The notes under the pieces: generated by a model
What the model was told of the DNA's origin: nothing
Seen by the model: only the letters and a program-made list of their open reading frames with translations
Databases searched by the model: none
Program-made: the position numbers and the translations under genes
Assembly: GCA_022578965.1 (NCBI GenBank)
Contig: MU400512.1
Location: 434,001 to 498,000 of the forward strand
Source of the DNA: Xylaria sp. FL1777
Taxonomy: Eukaryota > Ascomycota > Sordariomycetes > Xylariales > Xylariaceae
Reading direction: 5' to 3'
Length of the DNA: 64,000 bases
Shown: piece by piece, positions 47,995 to 59,122 of the stretch
Layout: every line of letters begins with the position of its first letter
Numbering within the stretch: the stretch's first letter is position 1

Positions 47995-49475
47995 TTATAG
48001 TGTCTGCAGCGGGAGCGAAATACCACATGGTTCATCTTCAGGAGGGAGAGTTATCGGTGAGCTCACCCGGTTCGTGCTTTCCACGTTGGCAATATGCGAG
48101 TGAGATACAGAACTGAATCCGCTGATTTTTGAAGGCCGATGGGAAAGTGGCTCAGTGATATGAGAGCTGTATCCACGGCGTTCACGTCGTTTGTTAAGCA
48201 GCTTTCTCGGTGCTGCCAGGGGCTTCAGGGCCGGGATACTAGCACAGAGTATCGCAATATTCACTTCCACCATGGACCACAGGTTTACCTACAAGATTAT
48301 TATATATCATGAAATTAATGTCATCAGCAGAGAAACTTACTAGCACTCCATCCTTAAACGGATCATCGGCAAGCGTGTAAATATGAATAGAGTACAGTCT
48401 AACACATGACATTGCGGTAGCAAAGCTCCCAATGCCAAAGATACCATATAGCACATAACGACTATGCCGTGAGATCTTCAAGGATCGTAAGGTCGGAATT
48501 GGAAGCAGCAGCATCCAAGCGTCGGTGAGGATATTAAAACCAGATGTGACTAACTATATATGAGTCTTACTCATTGATTAGAAATATAGAGACTTACAAT
48601 AGAAGAATACTGTTGTGTTGATACATCTTCCAGGTAATACCCTTGTGACGTCCCACGCTTTTTCGAGTGGAGTGCATTGACCAAGCGTTGTTGCAATACA
48701 AACAACGTAGAATGTAACTAATAGTATGTTGGTTCCATAGCAGAGCCTTTTGAACGTAGCCCATATAGCTAAATTCTCGTGGTTAGATATCCCAAGACAT
48801 AAATATCGGTAGGGAGGAAAGATTACCAAACCGCAGATACATGAAAATGATCGAGGATTTGATACAGAACACAATTGTATAATAGAATATCTCAATCGCG
48901 AAGGTACCCTGGTTGGTTTTAGTCCGTTATCCCCAGACACTGGCTTGAATCGTTATTCCTAGAGGTACCTTGAGAAATATGGTCATCTCGAGAGATGATA
49001 GTGTCATTATTGGCATTCCCATTCCACCGTAAACTTTGAGTACATATATCGTAGCCTGGTAGGCAATAGTGAATATCTATCTGCCGTTTCAGCTGCCGGT
49101 TGTCAAACTTCTTTCCTTTAAGAAGACCTACTAAGGCCCCCAGTATCACTATGCTCGCTGGAGTCAGCAATTACTCTTTTGGGTGAATATTATGCCCCTG
49201 ATGCATGCTCCCGAGACATGTTGGGAGTCCTCAGGTTACTAGAAAGGGGAAGAAATGACTCCAGTGTGCACATACTGTAGTCGTCCATGCCCGGGTTGAA
49301 GATCATCAAGAATCGAACGACACATCGTGAAACAACGACTAGAACTATGAGCTGGGTTTAGCCAAATGAAGAGCTTCCGCTGATACTAAAAAAGATTCTT
49401 ACAGGAAATTGATGTTAATATTGTGGATAGGGCAATCAAGGCTACCACCTCGGGGTTATAAATGGGCCCTGCCAT
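47995..49475 (-). CDS. PTH11-like fungal receptor (rhodopsin-domain), eight exons
   Basis: Eight exons: 49403-49475, 49276-49344, a 26-nt micro-exon 49132-49157, 48969-49076, 48827-48908, 48598-48768, 48341-48549 and 47995-48288; introns 58, 118, 55, 60, 58, 48 and 52 nt; 343 aa. All junctions keep phase. Landmarks: NPEVVALIALSTI then VVSRCVVRFL (TM1), NPGMDDY before the micro-exon (TSIVILGAL), IFTIAYQATIYVLKVYGGMG, FYYTIVFCIKSSIIFMYLRF, C.PLEKAWD with GRCINTT..F in the second outside loop, SGFNILTDAWMLLLPIPTL, and VNLWSMVEVNIAILCASIPAL (TM7). The tail after about residue 270 is basic and Ser-rich (KLLNKRRERRGYSS). Each frame read alone is broken, so the gene could be mistaken for a pseudogene. 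It represents a different branch from the copy at 31-32 kb. Ligand unknown. Confidence 0.85.
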
Positions 49476-52400
49476 CCCATTACATAGATCCAGTAAGTTA
49501 AGTAGAGTTATTTCGGTGAACAGTGTGAATAGGTTGGAACGATTAACAGAAGCCACCTATAGTAAATGGTAGGGCCGAAGCTTCACGAGCTTAAAGACGC
49601 TTCGACATTAACTACAATATATGTTGGGGACGGAACACATAAGTACTTCACGCATGCAAGATGAGCAAAAGTCCTACCGCTATATCTCCCCATGAAGGAG
49701 GCGAGGGATCTATTCGAAAAAGATAGATAGCCTACGAAGCGGGAACTTGCATTGTAGAAGTCCGTTCGCATATGCACGTTTATATTCATAACGCGGCTGG
49801 ATAGGGTACGCCAGGGTGAGCGAATCCTGGCTCCCGTGCACGCCTGGACACCGCCAAAATCGAGTCAGGTGGTCAATTCAGTCCCAGAGGATCTAGCGAA
49901 TAGGTAGAACTACCTGACCTCGACCAATGGTTCCTTCGCGTGAGTATTGATATATATCCACCAGTTCCCAAGAGAAAGAGATCAACCAAGATTCGATCTG
50001 GCGAGGATGGCTAGCTTCCTAACATCAACGCGTGCATACTACCGAGCCGCCACTTATGTAACGCTTAGGTGGCCAGGTCAAAGCGCACGAACACCATATA
50101 TACCTGTCAAATATTCGGCATTTTGAGCAGCTTCTCACGACTTCTCGCATAGACCATCGTATATATATCTTTATAATGACCATATCCCATGTAGTTGGCG
50201 ATGCTATATAAGTTTTACTAGCTATCTACTAAAAAACCTCATATTGTTACTGGGGTTGCTTTACCAGGTTGTGGTTGGGGTGTGAATAAGTTGATATTAT
50301 GTCTTGTCCCCTGTCCTAAACTATGAACTATGCCACTTCAAGGCGCAGATAAAACATTGCAGGCTAGCAACACGGCATAGAGCAGCTTTTTGGATATTAC
50401 TACCCCTCATATATGGAGGGGGTTTGGGATACAATCTAAGTCAATCAGCCAAATAACTAGATCTTTATATGCTGTATAGTAGTAATTCTGGGCATCTCCT
50501 AATGGATAATAAAATCGTGTGACGTATTACGCAAAAATGAACTCATTGTAGAAGCTAAGGGAGGATATGTAGCAAATCAATTGCATGAAATGCCACCTTA
50601 GATAGTTAACTAACTACCTTACTGTCCCTGTTGACTCCACGTAAGCTACGGCTTACATGTCACCGAGCGGATCGGCAATGATCTAAACGGCCCACTTGGA
50701 GACCGAGATGCACTGCAACAACGGGAACAAGGGTATAGCTCGGTAGACGTTGTCGCTCATCGAATGACAATTTATCCTGCGGGCGGGGACAGAGAAAATT
50801 CATCAATGCGTGCATCTCACACCCACCCCCCCTGCAGATGCAAGTGTCCCAATAGACACCTATGTAGAGGATACCGGAGAGTCAAAGACACCGAGGTATA
50901 GGACAGAAGAAGTTTCTTGGAGTCGTGGTGAAGTGAGTGTGCCGCGCCGATGGGATGACCGGGTTCTTCTTGATAAGCTTAATGGAGGAGAGCCGGGGGG
51001 GATCATGTTTAAATATATAGACTACCCCAGGTTATATTATCACTATTATTGTTGTTTTTCCGTCAATTGGAATGCAGTCCCTCCATCAAGAGCTCCTCAT
51101 CAATTGGTTTGCTCATTGCCGTGCTCAATGTAATAGCAGCATCTCTTTCCCCGTTTACTAATGTGAGGCTTTGCGTGAAACACACATACGCTGACTGTAG
51201 ATACACTAAACCTGAGTGTTGCTGGGTAAAGGATCGATGTGGGGGTATATCTACTTAATTCCAGGTACCAGCAAATCTCCAATCGCTTCCATCTATTATA
51301 TACCTATAAGCCCTTAACCCCTCAATTTGACGGCATTCTTGGAGGGTAGAAATAATGAAGTATTTTAGAACCCCTTAGAAATAGCTTACTAGTAGATCCT
51401 GTTCCTCGAAGAGGTATTTAATTTATCACATGATAACTATTCGCTACTATTACTATAATGTAGTTTGTATTAAGAATAGTCTGGATGCTCTCTAACCTAT
51501 CAACGATGTACTCTAGAGACTTAAAGACACTATCATGTACTCAGCTTAGGGTCCTGCTAACGGCCCGAACCTTATCTTCCCCAGCCTCTATGGAATAAAG
51601 GGAACTGGAATGCTACATAAATTAATAGGACTGATGTCAATTAGAAGTCAGCTATATTGGCCCTGCGGAGTATTCATACTTGAATATAATACACTAACTG
51701 TGTAGGCCACTCTCTCCAGCTCTTGGGATTCTCGTGTCATCAACGTCATAATTCACGACGGCACGGTATAGCAAGTTTGAACCCAATGTACCGGCCATTG
51801 CTTTGGTTTACCCATTCATTTCATTCGTAACTCAACGAATGACTTGTCAATATGATTTTAACTACTTCACTTGTTGTCCTATTTGACATCAAACTCGGCT
51901 GAGGTAACGTCCTAAGCAACTTTATCAAAATCTCATTAAATCTTTAGCCTCAAAACAAGAACCTTTGTTTCTATGTTTCATTAAAAATATGTTAGCATTG
52001 CTGGGCTCGTTACTTTAGAAGCACATATTTTCAGGGAAGAACGAGTGCAATATATAAAAACCGTTCGTCATCGTCAATGATGAGAGCACTGAGGTCTAAA
52101 GATACGATTATCCGTTCAAATCGGAGCGATTTCGCAATTCCCCATCTGTTCTTTTCAAATTATAAATGTAAATAGATCGTTTTAATCTCGTAACAACGGC
52201 TCAAGTGACGTGGTGTAGTGGAGCGTATTGACTATAGAGGCTATACAGAACCAGGGGGCTTTTTTTTTTTCCACTATTCCGGGAGACATGAGATAATTTT
52301 CCCTCGTTAACGTTGAGTACTATAAAGAGAGAAAAAAGTACCTCAGAGATAATAACTACAAAGATTAGCTAATTAGGCCATTTTAGGGGGTTTAGTTGTA

Positions 52401-52871
52401 GATCTATCCTATTTAAATGTCCTGTTTAGTTCAAACAGTGGAAGAAAATATGGTTACCATTGATCACCTCCAAGGGATGATCACTTGCAGGCATTCCCAT
52501 ATCATTACCTAAGTCGTAGCTTCAGGGTCACAGGACTCTCGAACCTATTTGTTGTGGTAATATTTTGGTTTCAATACTACAAATAAATCCTCTTTAAAGA
52601 AGGTACAGTATTCTGATATTCTGATCAACATTCATCGCTCGCTAAACTAGGACAAATGCCAATGAGTAGGTATGAGAGTGTTGTTTTCTCGATAACCCCA
52701 AAATCTTGGCGCGTATGCCCTCAAGCATCCATGATCCATGCACACACGATCTATCGGAGTATAACGCACAAAAAGTCCGTTACTTGGACCACATAGCCAA
52801 GTATATATCTCAACCCAAAAGAAATCTAATAGCTCATATGTCATGGATGATGCATGTATGTTGAAAGCTAC
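49476..52871. other. Gene-poor region
   Basis: 3.4 kb, AT-rich over most of its length (notably 50150-50620 and 51300-52620). One frame, 50810 to 51133 on the plus strand, reads like protein over its first 70 codons (for example SWSRGEVSVPRRWDDRVLL) but begins with GTG and has no family I know. A 12-nt T run lies at about 52260. I see no transposon structure. Confidence 0.4.
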
Positions 52872-54933
52872 TCATCCATCGTAGTATGTAAGCACCAATG
52901 GGTCGTAAGACTCGTTTCCGTATGCGCTCCCGCCGTAGTTTAAGTAGCCGGCGATATATGGTTCGGGGATGTCTCGTAAAATAGACGCAGCATCGCCAAA
53001 TACCCACGCAGTTTGCATGCCTGATATGCGGGGATACCATGTCAGCCCCGGCCAAGGTCCCGCACGCTTGAGTAGGTGAGGAGGTTTAAAACTTACCCAT
53101 TATCATATGATGGAGAATATGGCAGTGCATCATCCAGGCACCGACATTGTCGTCGGTAATTCTGATTCGCCACGCCCTCCATCCAGCTGTTACCTGATCT
53201 CTACCCCTCTCAGCATAACGGTAAAGCATTGTTGTGTCACGCCTAGCTGGCGTGTAGTGCTCAAAATGCTTCTCGTTAGCGACAGCATCGTATGTTCCAT
53301 TGCCGGATCCCAGGTCCCAATAATGCTCCCCGTGGGCGTGCATCGGATGGTATTCGAAGAAGCCCGAGGGACCGGAGTTGCTGAGCCATACTATATCCAA
53401 TACCTCTCCGACCTCAGCCGGGAAGGCCTTCATGTCCGGATCCCAGCCCATATGCTTCACGGCAACCTCGTAATTAGGCGTTTTCCCAGTCAGGTAGGCA
53501 TCTATGAGATACGGTTTGTAATTTAAGCTCGCCACTTCTTTGTCGGTCCAAGTTAGATCATTATTTCTACATGATTAGCTTTGGTCGTAGGTCAAGAAGT
53601 GAAAAAGGTACTTACACCCAGATTAATGACCCGGTCACGGAGCCACCGTTGTACTTGCCGTTGACGACTTTTTCTTCAACGGTGATATACAAGGTCCTAG
53701 TCACTTCCGATAATGGGGGAAATGGCGTCTGGGGTTTCAGAGATTCCAATGTATACTCCAGCCAGTTGGTTAGTGTGCCATCAGGGGGTAGAGAAACGGG
53801 AGAATTGTTGGGGTTTTTCCCCGGTGGCTTAGGCTGCCAGCTACCGCGTTCCTCTGGCTGAGCAAAACGGTAATTCCGTCGTTTATGCTTCGAAGTTGAA
53901 TTAGAATTGTATTGCAGAAGCGCGTATCCTTGAAGACCAGGTGATCGTCCACGGGTCTCGTATCGAATCCAGTATTGGTCTCGGCCTTCAGCGGCAAGTT
54001 CATCTTCCGTTTTCGTAGTAATGAGTACATCAAAGCGTTGTCCGCCCCCAAATTGAATGTGATCGACCTGCGCTGGTTTTGTATAGTATCCGTCTGCGCT
54101 TATGATAGTTAAGTTGGTATGACCTTCGATTCCAGCCTGTATGAATGATATAGTGGCACCATTAATAAAACGGAACCGATAAGTTTTGTCCGGATCAACG
54201 GTGATGATGTATGGTTTGCAGGAGTCGTCAGGAGCATCACCGAAGGAAGCGGTTCCCGATCGGCCATTGAATACGAGCGAGTCAGGCTCTCCTGGCCATA
54301 TGAAAGGGGTCGATAGGAGGTCGCTCTCGATCTCTTGGTCGCTCTTCCTGTAAAAATCGCTCAGTACGACCGGCACATCCGCATCCCACTGGTACGGTGG
54401 AGTATTTGCGTCTTCGACATAGAGTACACCATGAGCTGTCATAGCTTGGAATCCAATATGAGAATGATAAAAGTAAGTGCCGGCATCGCCAATTTCGGGG
54501 TGGATTTCGTAATCAAAATATTCTCCTGGTGCAATTGGCCACTGAGACGCGTGAGGCGACCCATCAGAAAACGGCGCTGTTCGCATGGTGAGTCCGTGCC
54601 AGTGCTAGAGTTCCGAACTTGTTAGGCCAATCGTTAGTCATCGTAAGTGAGTAAACATACAATAGTCAGATTGACATCGGGTAGGTGGTTATAAGCCCTG
54701 ATCCAGGTGGTTTGACCTTCTTTCAAGTAAAGTGCGGGCCCGGGATACGTGCCATTGAACACGACTGAGCGCCGATGTTCACAATTCACCGTTATGTCTT
54801 CCCAGGTGGCGTAGATGGCATATTCGGGCTGCCATTGGTTATCGTGGACAGCGACACTAGCTGCAAGACACGTTCGCAAGAGCCGGATATGGAACAACAC
54901 CAACAACAATAACAGACGCAATGACCAAGGCAT
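52872..54933 (-). CDS. Multicopper oxidase (laccase / ascorbate-oxidase-like)
   Basis: Four exons, 54661-54933, 53616-54604, 53097-53566 and 52872-53020 (introns 56, 49 and 76 nt), 626 aa. A signal peptide covers residues 1-25 (MPWSLRLLLLLVLF...). All four copper motifs are complete: HWHG (92-95, exactly at the first splice junction), YHSH (137-140), HPMHAHG (494-500) and HCHILHHMIMGM (568-579), the last giving Met579 as the probable axial residue of the type 1 copper, hence a low-to-medium redox potential. The three cupredoxin domains are about 35-165, 170-340 and 450-610. Several NxT/S sites point to a secreted glycoprotein. It should oxidise phenols, ascorbate-like compounds or a biosynthetic intermediate with oxygen to water. 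A TATATAA box is 83 bp upstream. Confidence 0.94.
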
Positions 54934-55015
54934 CGTAGAGCAACTGATTAGAATGGCTGCTGATTAGGTTAACCATGAAGCTTTTACAGTCATCTTGGAT
55001 ATGAGCAGCGCTTGG

Positions 55016-55022
55016 TTATATA
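55016..55022 (-). promoter_or_regulatory. TATA box of the multicopper oxidase gene
   Basis: TATATAA on the minus strand, 83 bp upstream of the ATG. Confidence 0.45.
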
Positions 55023-56315
55023 GCTTTAACTAGGACGATGCAGGAACAAGGGTTCGAACTAGCTCTCTCGGCCCTAAAGAAATCTCGCGACGTCGGCAAA
55101 AATGTTCGACAAGCATCCGTCCTTTGACTGCACACAATCTAGATACATGCATGCAAGGGTCCGATTGTAGTCCCTTATCCATAGCGTACGTAGCTGAGGA
55201 CTTCCACCAAATCGACGGGGGGAAAGGCCATGAAGGGTAAGACATGCTTCTCAGCCCTGTCAGGTCTTTCCCCAGGAGGTGCTCCTGTTGCCTTTTAGTG
55301 CGCATATTCTAAAAGAAGCTATGCATAAAGCATGCAGCCGGAGGAGAAAATGACTGATTGCCTGATTATCATGTACCACGTACGCCGGCTTGTGTTGTGT
55401 TGCCGAGAGACCGATGAAGGACCAAAGTGAGTAACAGAAACTTTAGGCGGCGTCATTAAAGTATAGAACGTATATAGAATGTGGCATTTGAGTTAGAATA
55501 GTTGAGTAGTGTAGATGGTACCTGCCGTAGAGCATCATGTAGATAAAGCACTGCAGCAGTGCGCGTTGGTAATGTTGCAAAGCAAGAGAAACGTAGCATG
55601 CTATGACACGACCGCACTGAAACCACGCTCTTGAGACACCAAGTGACACCTAGCCGTGAGCACACATGGGAGCAGTCGCACTAGTACGTGACACGATACC
55701 ACGTATAATCGGAGGGCGGACGACCAGGGCGGGCGACCAGGCCGAGCAACCTCCATTCTTGTCTGAGGTAAGATCCGCCTAATCAGGTCGATGGCACGCA
55801 CCTTTCCGGCCGTATACTACCTGCGTAGAAGACACACAAAAGACCCAGTGTCGAGCTCAACCTTGGAGGGCGGGTCGCATGCCGGCGTCGGTGAATCGGA
55901 GGCTCGATTTCCCCTGAGAGCCGAATGGCATCGCGCGGCCGACTCAGGACGAGCATCAGGCACATGAGAGCAGATCGCCACTACGGCTGGAAGTGGACGG
56001 CGAGTGAAGAGACATCAGCGAGAGCAAGAGACAAGGTCGACTGGTGAGATGAACAGCCTACCATCACATCACATCACTATCACCAGCGAGCACAATCCAA
56101 AGTACCGTGGCATAGGGTTACTGTAGTTCTAAGTGGCAAGAATCCCATGGGCGTAGAGGATTTAGTTATCAAGCTCTCGACTAATGCAACAGGAGCATAA
56201 GTTGCAGACGGGACGAAAGCTCGTCCATACTAGTTTACCAAGGTGCATCCAGGTACCTGTCTAGTTCAGATGTAAGGACCCTGCTCGCTACAGCAGATAC
56301 ATGTACGTGCTGCGC

Positions 56316-56358
56316 AAAGCCACAGCAAAGCCACAGCCACAAGCCACAAGGCTGTGGA
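56316..56358 (+). repeat. AAGCCACA-type direct repeat with hairpin
   Basis: Three to four imperfect copies of AAAGCCACAGC/AAGCCACA, followed by GGCTGTGG, which is the inverse complement of CCACAGCC inside the array, so the stretch could fold back. Non-coding. Confidence 0.6.
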
Positions 56359-57292
56359 GGTATAGTACCTAGCGCAGTATACCTGTACCTATTCCCACAA
56401 TCTCTCTTCACACACCACACCACGCAACCTAAACTTGCACTTTCAAGGTCCATCCCTGGGATCAAGGACACCCTACACCCCTCTGGGTAGTCCGGTACCC
56501 ATTAAGAGGAGAATCAAGACTTATGCCATCTTGACTTTCAATCTGAAATCCCAACAGATCGCTGTAGTAGGGAGGGGCCAGCCCAGGCATTTCCCTGGGC
56601 ACAGGCTCTGCTGGGCGATGACTTGACGTGCTCGTCGCCATTCCGCCAGGTTGCGCGCCTCACTGTCTGCTGTCTGGACAGCATGCATGTTCTTCTGCTC
56701 GCGCCCACGGCGGCTCTTGGGACCCCCGTCTCGGCGTCCCTCGGTGCCGATTCGCCGCCACTCGACGCCACTCGACGCGTATAAGAGCTGACGATCCCCA
56801 AGACACGCCCGCTTGAGGTGGGCCGTTGCTGTCGAAGCAACCCTGTCGTGTTACCCCAGACCATCTTTATTCTGGATCACTGTTCTGGAGATGAGGTGGT
56901 ATCATTACACAAGCACTGCCACGGGGTCACGAAGTCGAGCGCTCTCTTATAAATTAGCTGCTGCATCCCTCAACAGGTGGTTTCGATGGTCGGGTACATG
57001 CATTGTTTCCACGCGTGCTCCCATGGCACGCGAGCAGGTGACCAGAAACTGTTTGCCGACGCCGCCTGGTTGATCTCCGGCGGCATGTGGCGTTCCACGC
57101 AATGAATCGCATGCAAGTAAGCGGCTGCCGCGTTCGCAATTCCTGGGTAGCGATTCTACAGTTTGAACCGCGAAGGTAGCAATTTGTATTGGCCAGCCAC
57201 ATTAAATTTTAGATTGCTATCATTACATTTTTTCCTGTCCAGGCAACCTCCCGAAATCTATTACATTACGTTGGCATCGTCTTACTCTAGTC

Positions 57293-59122
57293 TCATAGTG
57301 TGCCATCCACTTCGTCCACAATATGGACCTTAATGCTAAGGCTGCTAGCGTCGGCACAGAGTTCAAAAGCCTCAATTGCTTTCTCCAGCGGGAATTTATG
57401 CGTCACCAATTTGTTCAGGTTCATGACCTCGCCGCTGAGACAATTGATGGCGGCCGGCCATGTGTCTCGATACCTGTTAATAAACTTGAGGTCGATCTGT
57501 CCAATGTGATGTCAGTATCTGGCGCTTGTACCAATCATAAATCGAGCCTGTGCGATCGAGAAAGGCCAATTGAGTGGAACTCACCTCGGCCAAAGACAGA
57601 TGCATGAATGGAACATTGTTCATGACGGGTCGACCCACGCCGATAACCACTGCAAGAAAAGTCAGCCGTCATTGCCGATCTAGGAGAGTAGGAACATGTC
57701 TCGGGTCGACGCTTCGGTAACTGAAATGCTCTTGAAGAGGCAAATTTTCACGAGACGAATGCATTCGACTCCGGACAACTTCTGGGGTTAATATGACGTA
57801 CTGAGAGTGCCTCCCCTCCGAACAACGAATGCCGCTGTACACACACTGCTCTCAACCCCCGTGCATTCCATGACTGACGCCGGCTGCGAATATTCATCAT
57901 TGCCATACAATTTCCGGATCTCCTTTGCATTCTCCTCGGAACTGAGTTTTGGGTTGACCTGGTACGTTTGGCATTGTGGGACAAACTCCTCTATAAACTC
58001 CGTCAGTGATTGCCCAAGGCCGCGGTAAGGGCTCACAAGAAGTGTTTAGAGCGTTCAGGGGCATGTCGCAGTCGTAACCTCATAACCAAGCCTGCGATGC
58101 TGATCCTCAAACACTACCAATTGCTTCGAGTTCTACAATTACTTACTTGCGAATTTCAAACGCCCTGCGTCTATATCTGTGACAACTAGAGGATATGCAC
58201 CGGACGCCCGCGCCGCGGCAAGAGCGACGAGACCGATAGGACCCGCGCCACAAATTAGTGAAGGCTGGCCGAGACGGACGTTTGCGCCCTTGATACCGTG
58301 CAAGATGACACTAAGGGGCTCAAGTAGGGCTCCCTCTGAATATGTCAAGTTGTCTGGAATCCTGCAGGCTTCTTTAGAATTTTCTCATCCCGCACAGCAG
58401 TCCCCTGGGGCTAGCTTACTTGTATAGCCACTTAGCTGGGTGACGCTTGAATCTTTGAATTGTCCCATTATCAGGCCAGATACCCGAGAACTTCACATTG
58501 TCGCAGAGATTATATCGACCCTCCATGCAGAGAAAGCACTGTTCACAGGGTTCTTGGGGTTCGATTCCCACTCTGTCGCCTGAGCGGCCGTCAGTCCAAA
58601 TCGAACTATCAAAAAACGACGTGGATAACCATAAGAGGTTGAGTGATTAACTCACCCGGCTTCAGATTCGTGACGCCCTCTCCGCACTTGAGCACAATAC
58701 CAGCAGCTTCGTGGCCCAATATGCAGTCGCCTTTGACTTCGAGAGATCCTATCCGCCCCGATTTCCACAGGTGCATGTCGGATCTATAGCCAAGCTGTTA
58801 GTTCTGATTGTAACTCTTAGGATTTTCTCAGAATTTCCAAGTATTCAAGAACACAAGCTAATCATGCGTCTCAGAAAACTTACCCGCAAATTCCAGAGCA
58901 CTTAACCTGTAGGATAACCTCTCCGAAACGGGGCTCTTCTATCGGCGCATCCACAATCTTTATTTTGTGATCTTCTGTGACTTGGAGAGATGGGTTCTTG
59001 TACTTGGTGGCGTCGCCGTTGCTTGTGCCGTTTATGGCGCCATTGGCATGACCATTGATGTGCCCATTGGTATGCCCATTGGTATAACCATTGGTATGGC
59101 CGTTCGTGTGTGTGCCGTTCAT
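57293..59122 (-). CDS. Polyol dehydrogenase (L-arabinitol/xylitol/sorbitol type, zinc MDR)
   Basis: Seven exons: 58884-59122, 58656-58783, 58420-58579, 58147-58361, 57802-57990, 57585-57649 and 57293-57496; introns 100, 76, 58, 156, 152 and 88 nt; 399 aa. The first 36 residues are an NGH/NGY/TNG repeat, disordered and absent from typical enzymes. Then come catalytic zinc ligands Cys79 (GICGSDMH) and His104-Glu105 (LGHEAAG), the structural zinc cysteines 134, 137, 140 and 148 ([13 protein letters not shown]), GAGPIG (214-219) of the NAD-binding fold, and [23 protein letters not shown] and [14 protein letters not shown] match the L-arabinitol 4-dehydrogenase group, so oxidation of L-arabinitol, xylitol or sorbitol with NAD+ is likely; the exact polyol is not decidable. 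An AT-rich TATATATC element is about 135 bp upstream. Cytosolic, as no target signal is seen. Confidence 0.92.

Larger units (their letters stand above)
54934..57292. other. Intergenic region
   Basis: 2.4 kb between two genes on the same strand. It contains the oxidase promoter at its left end and a repeat with hairpin potential at 56316-56358. Frames in 55600-57200 overlap on both strands without motifs. Confidence 0.5.

Noticed and set aside
47995..49475. Second PTH11-like locus as a pseudogene
   Set aside because: Stops in each frame all fall in GT..AG introns; eight exons join in phase.
58545..58575. tRNA-like B box (GGTTCGATTCCC)
   Set aside because: It lies in the coding sequence of the polyol dehydrogenase (reverse of GIEPQEP) and no cloverleaf or A box surrounds it.
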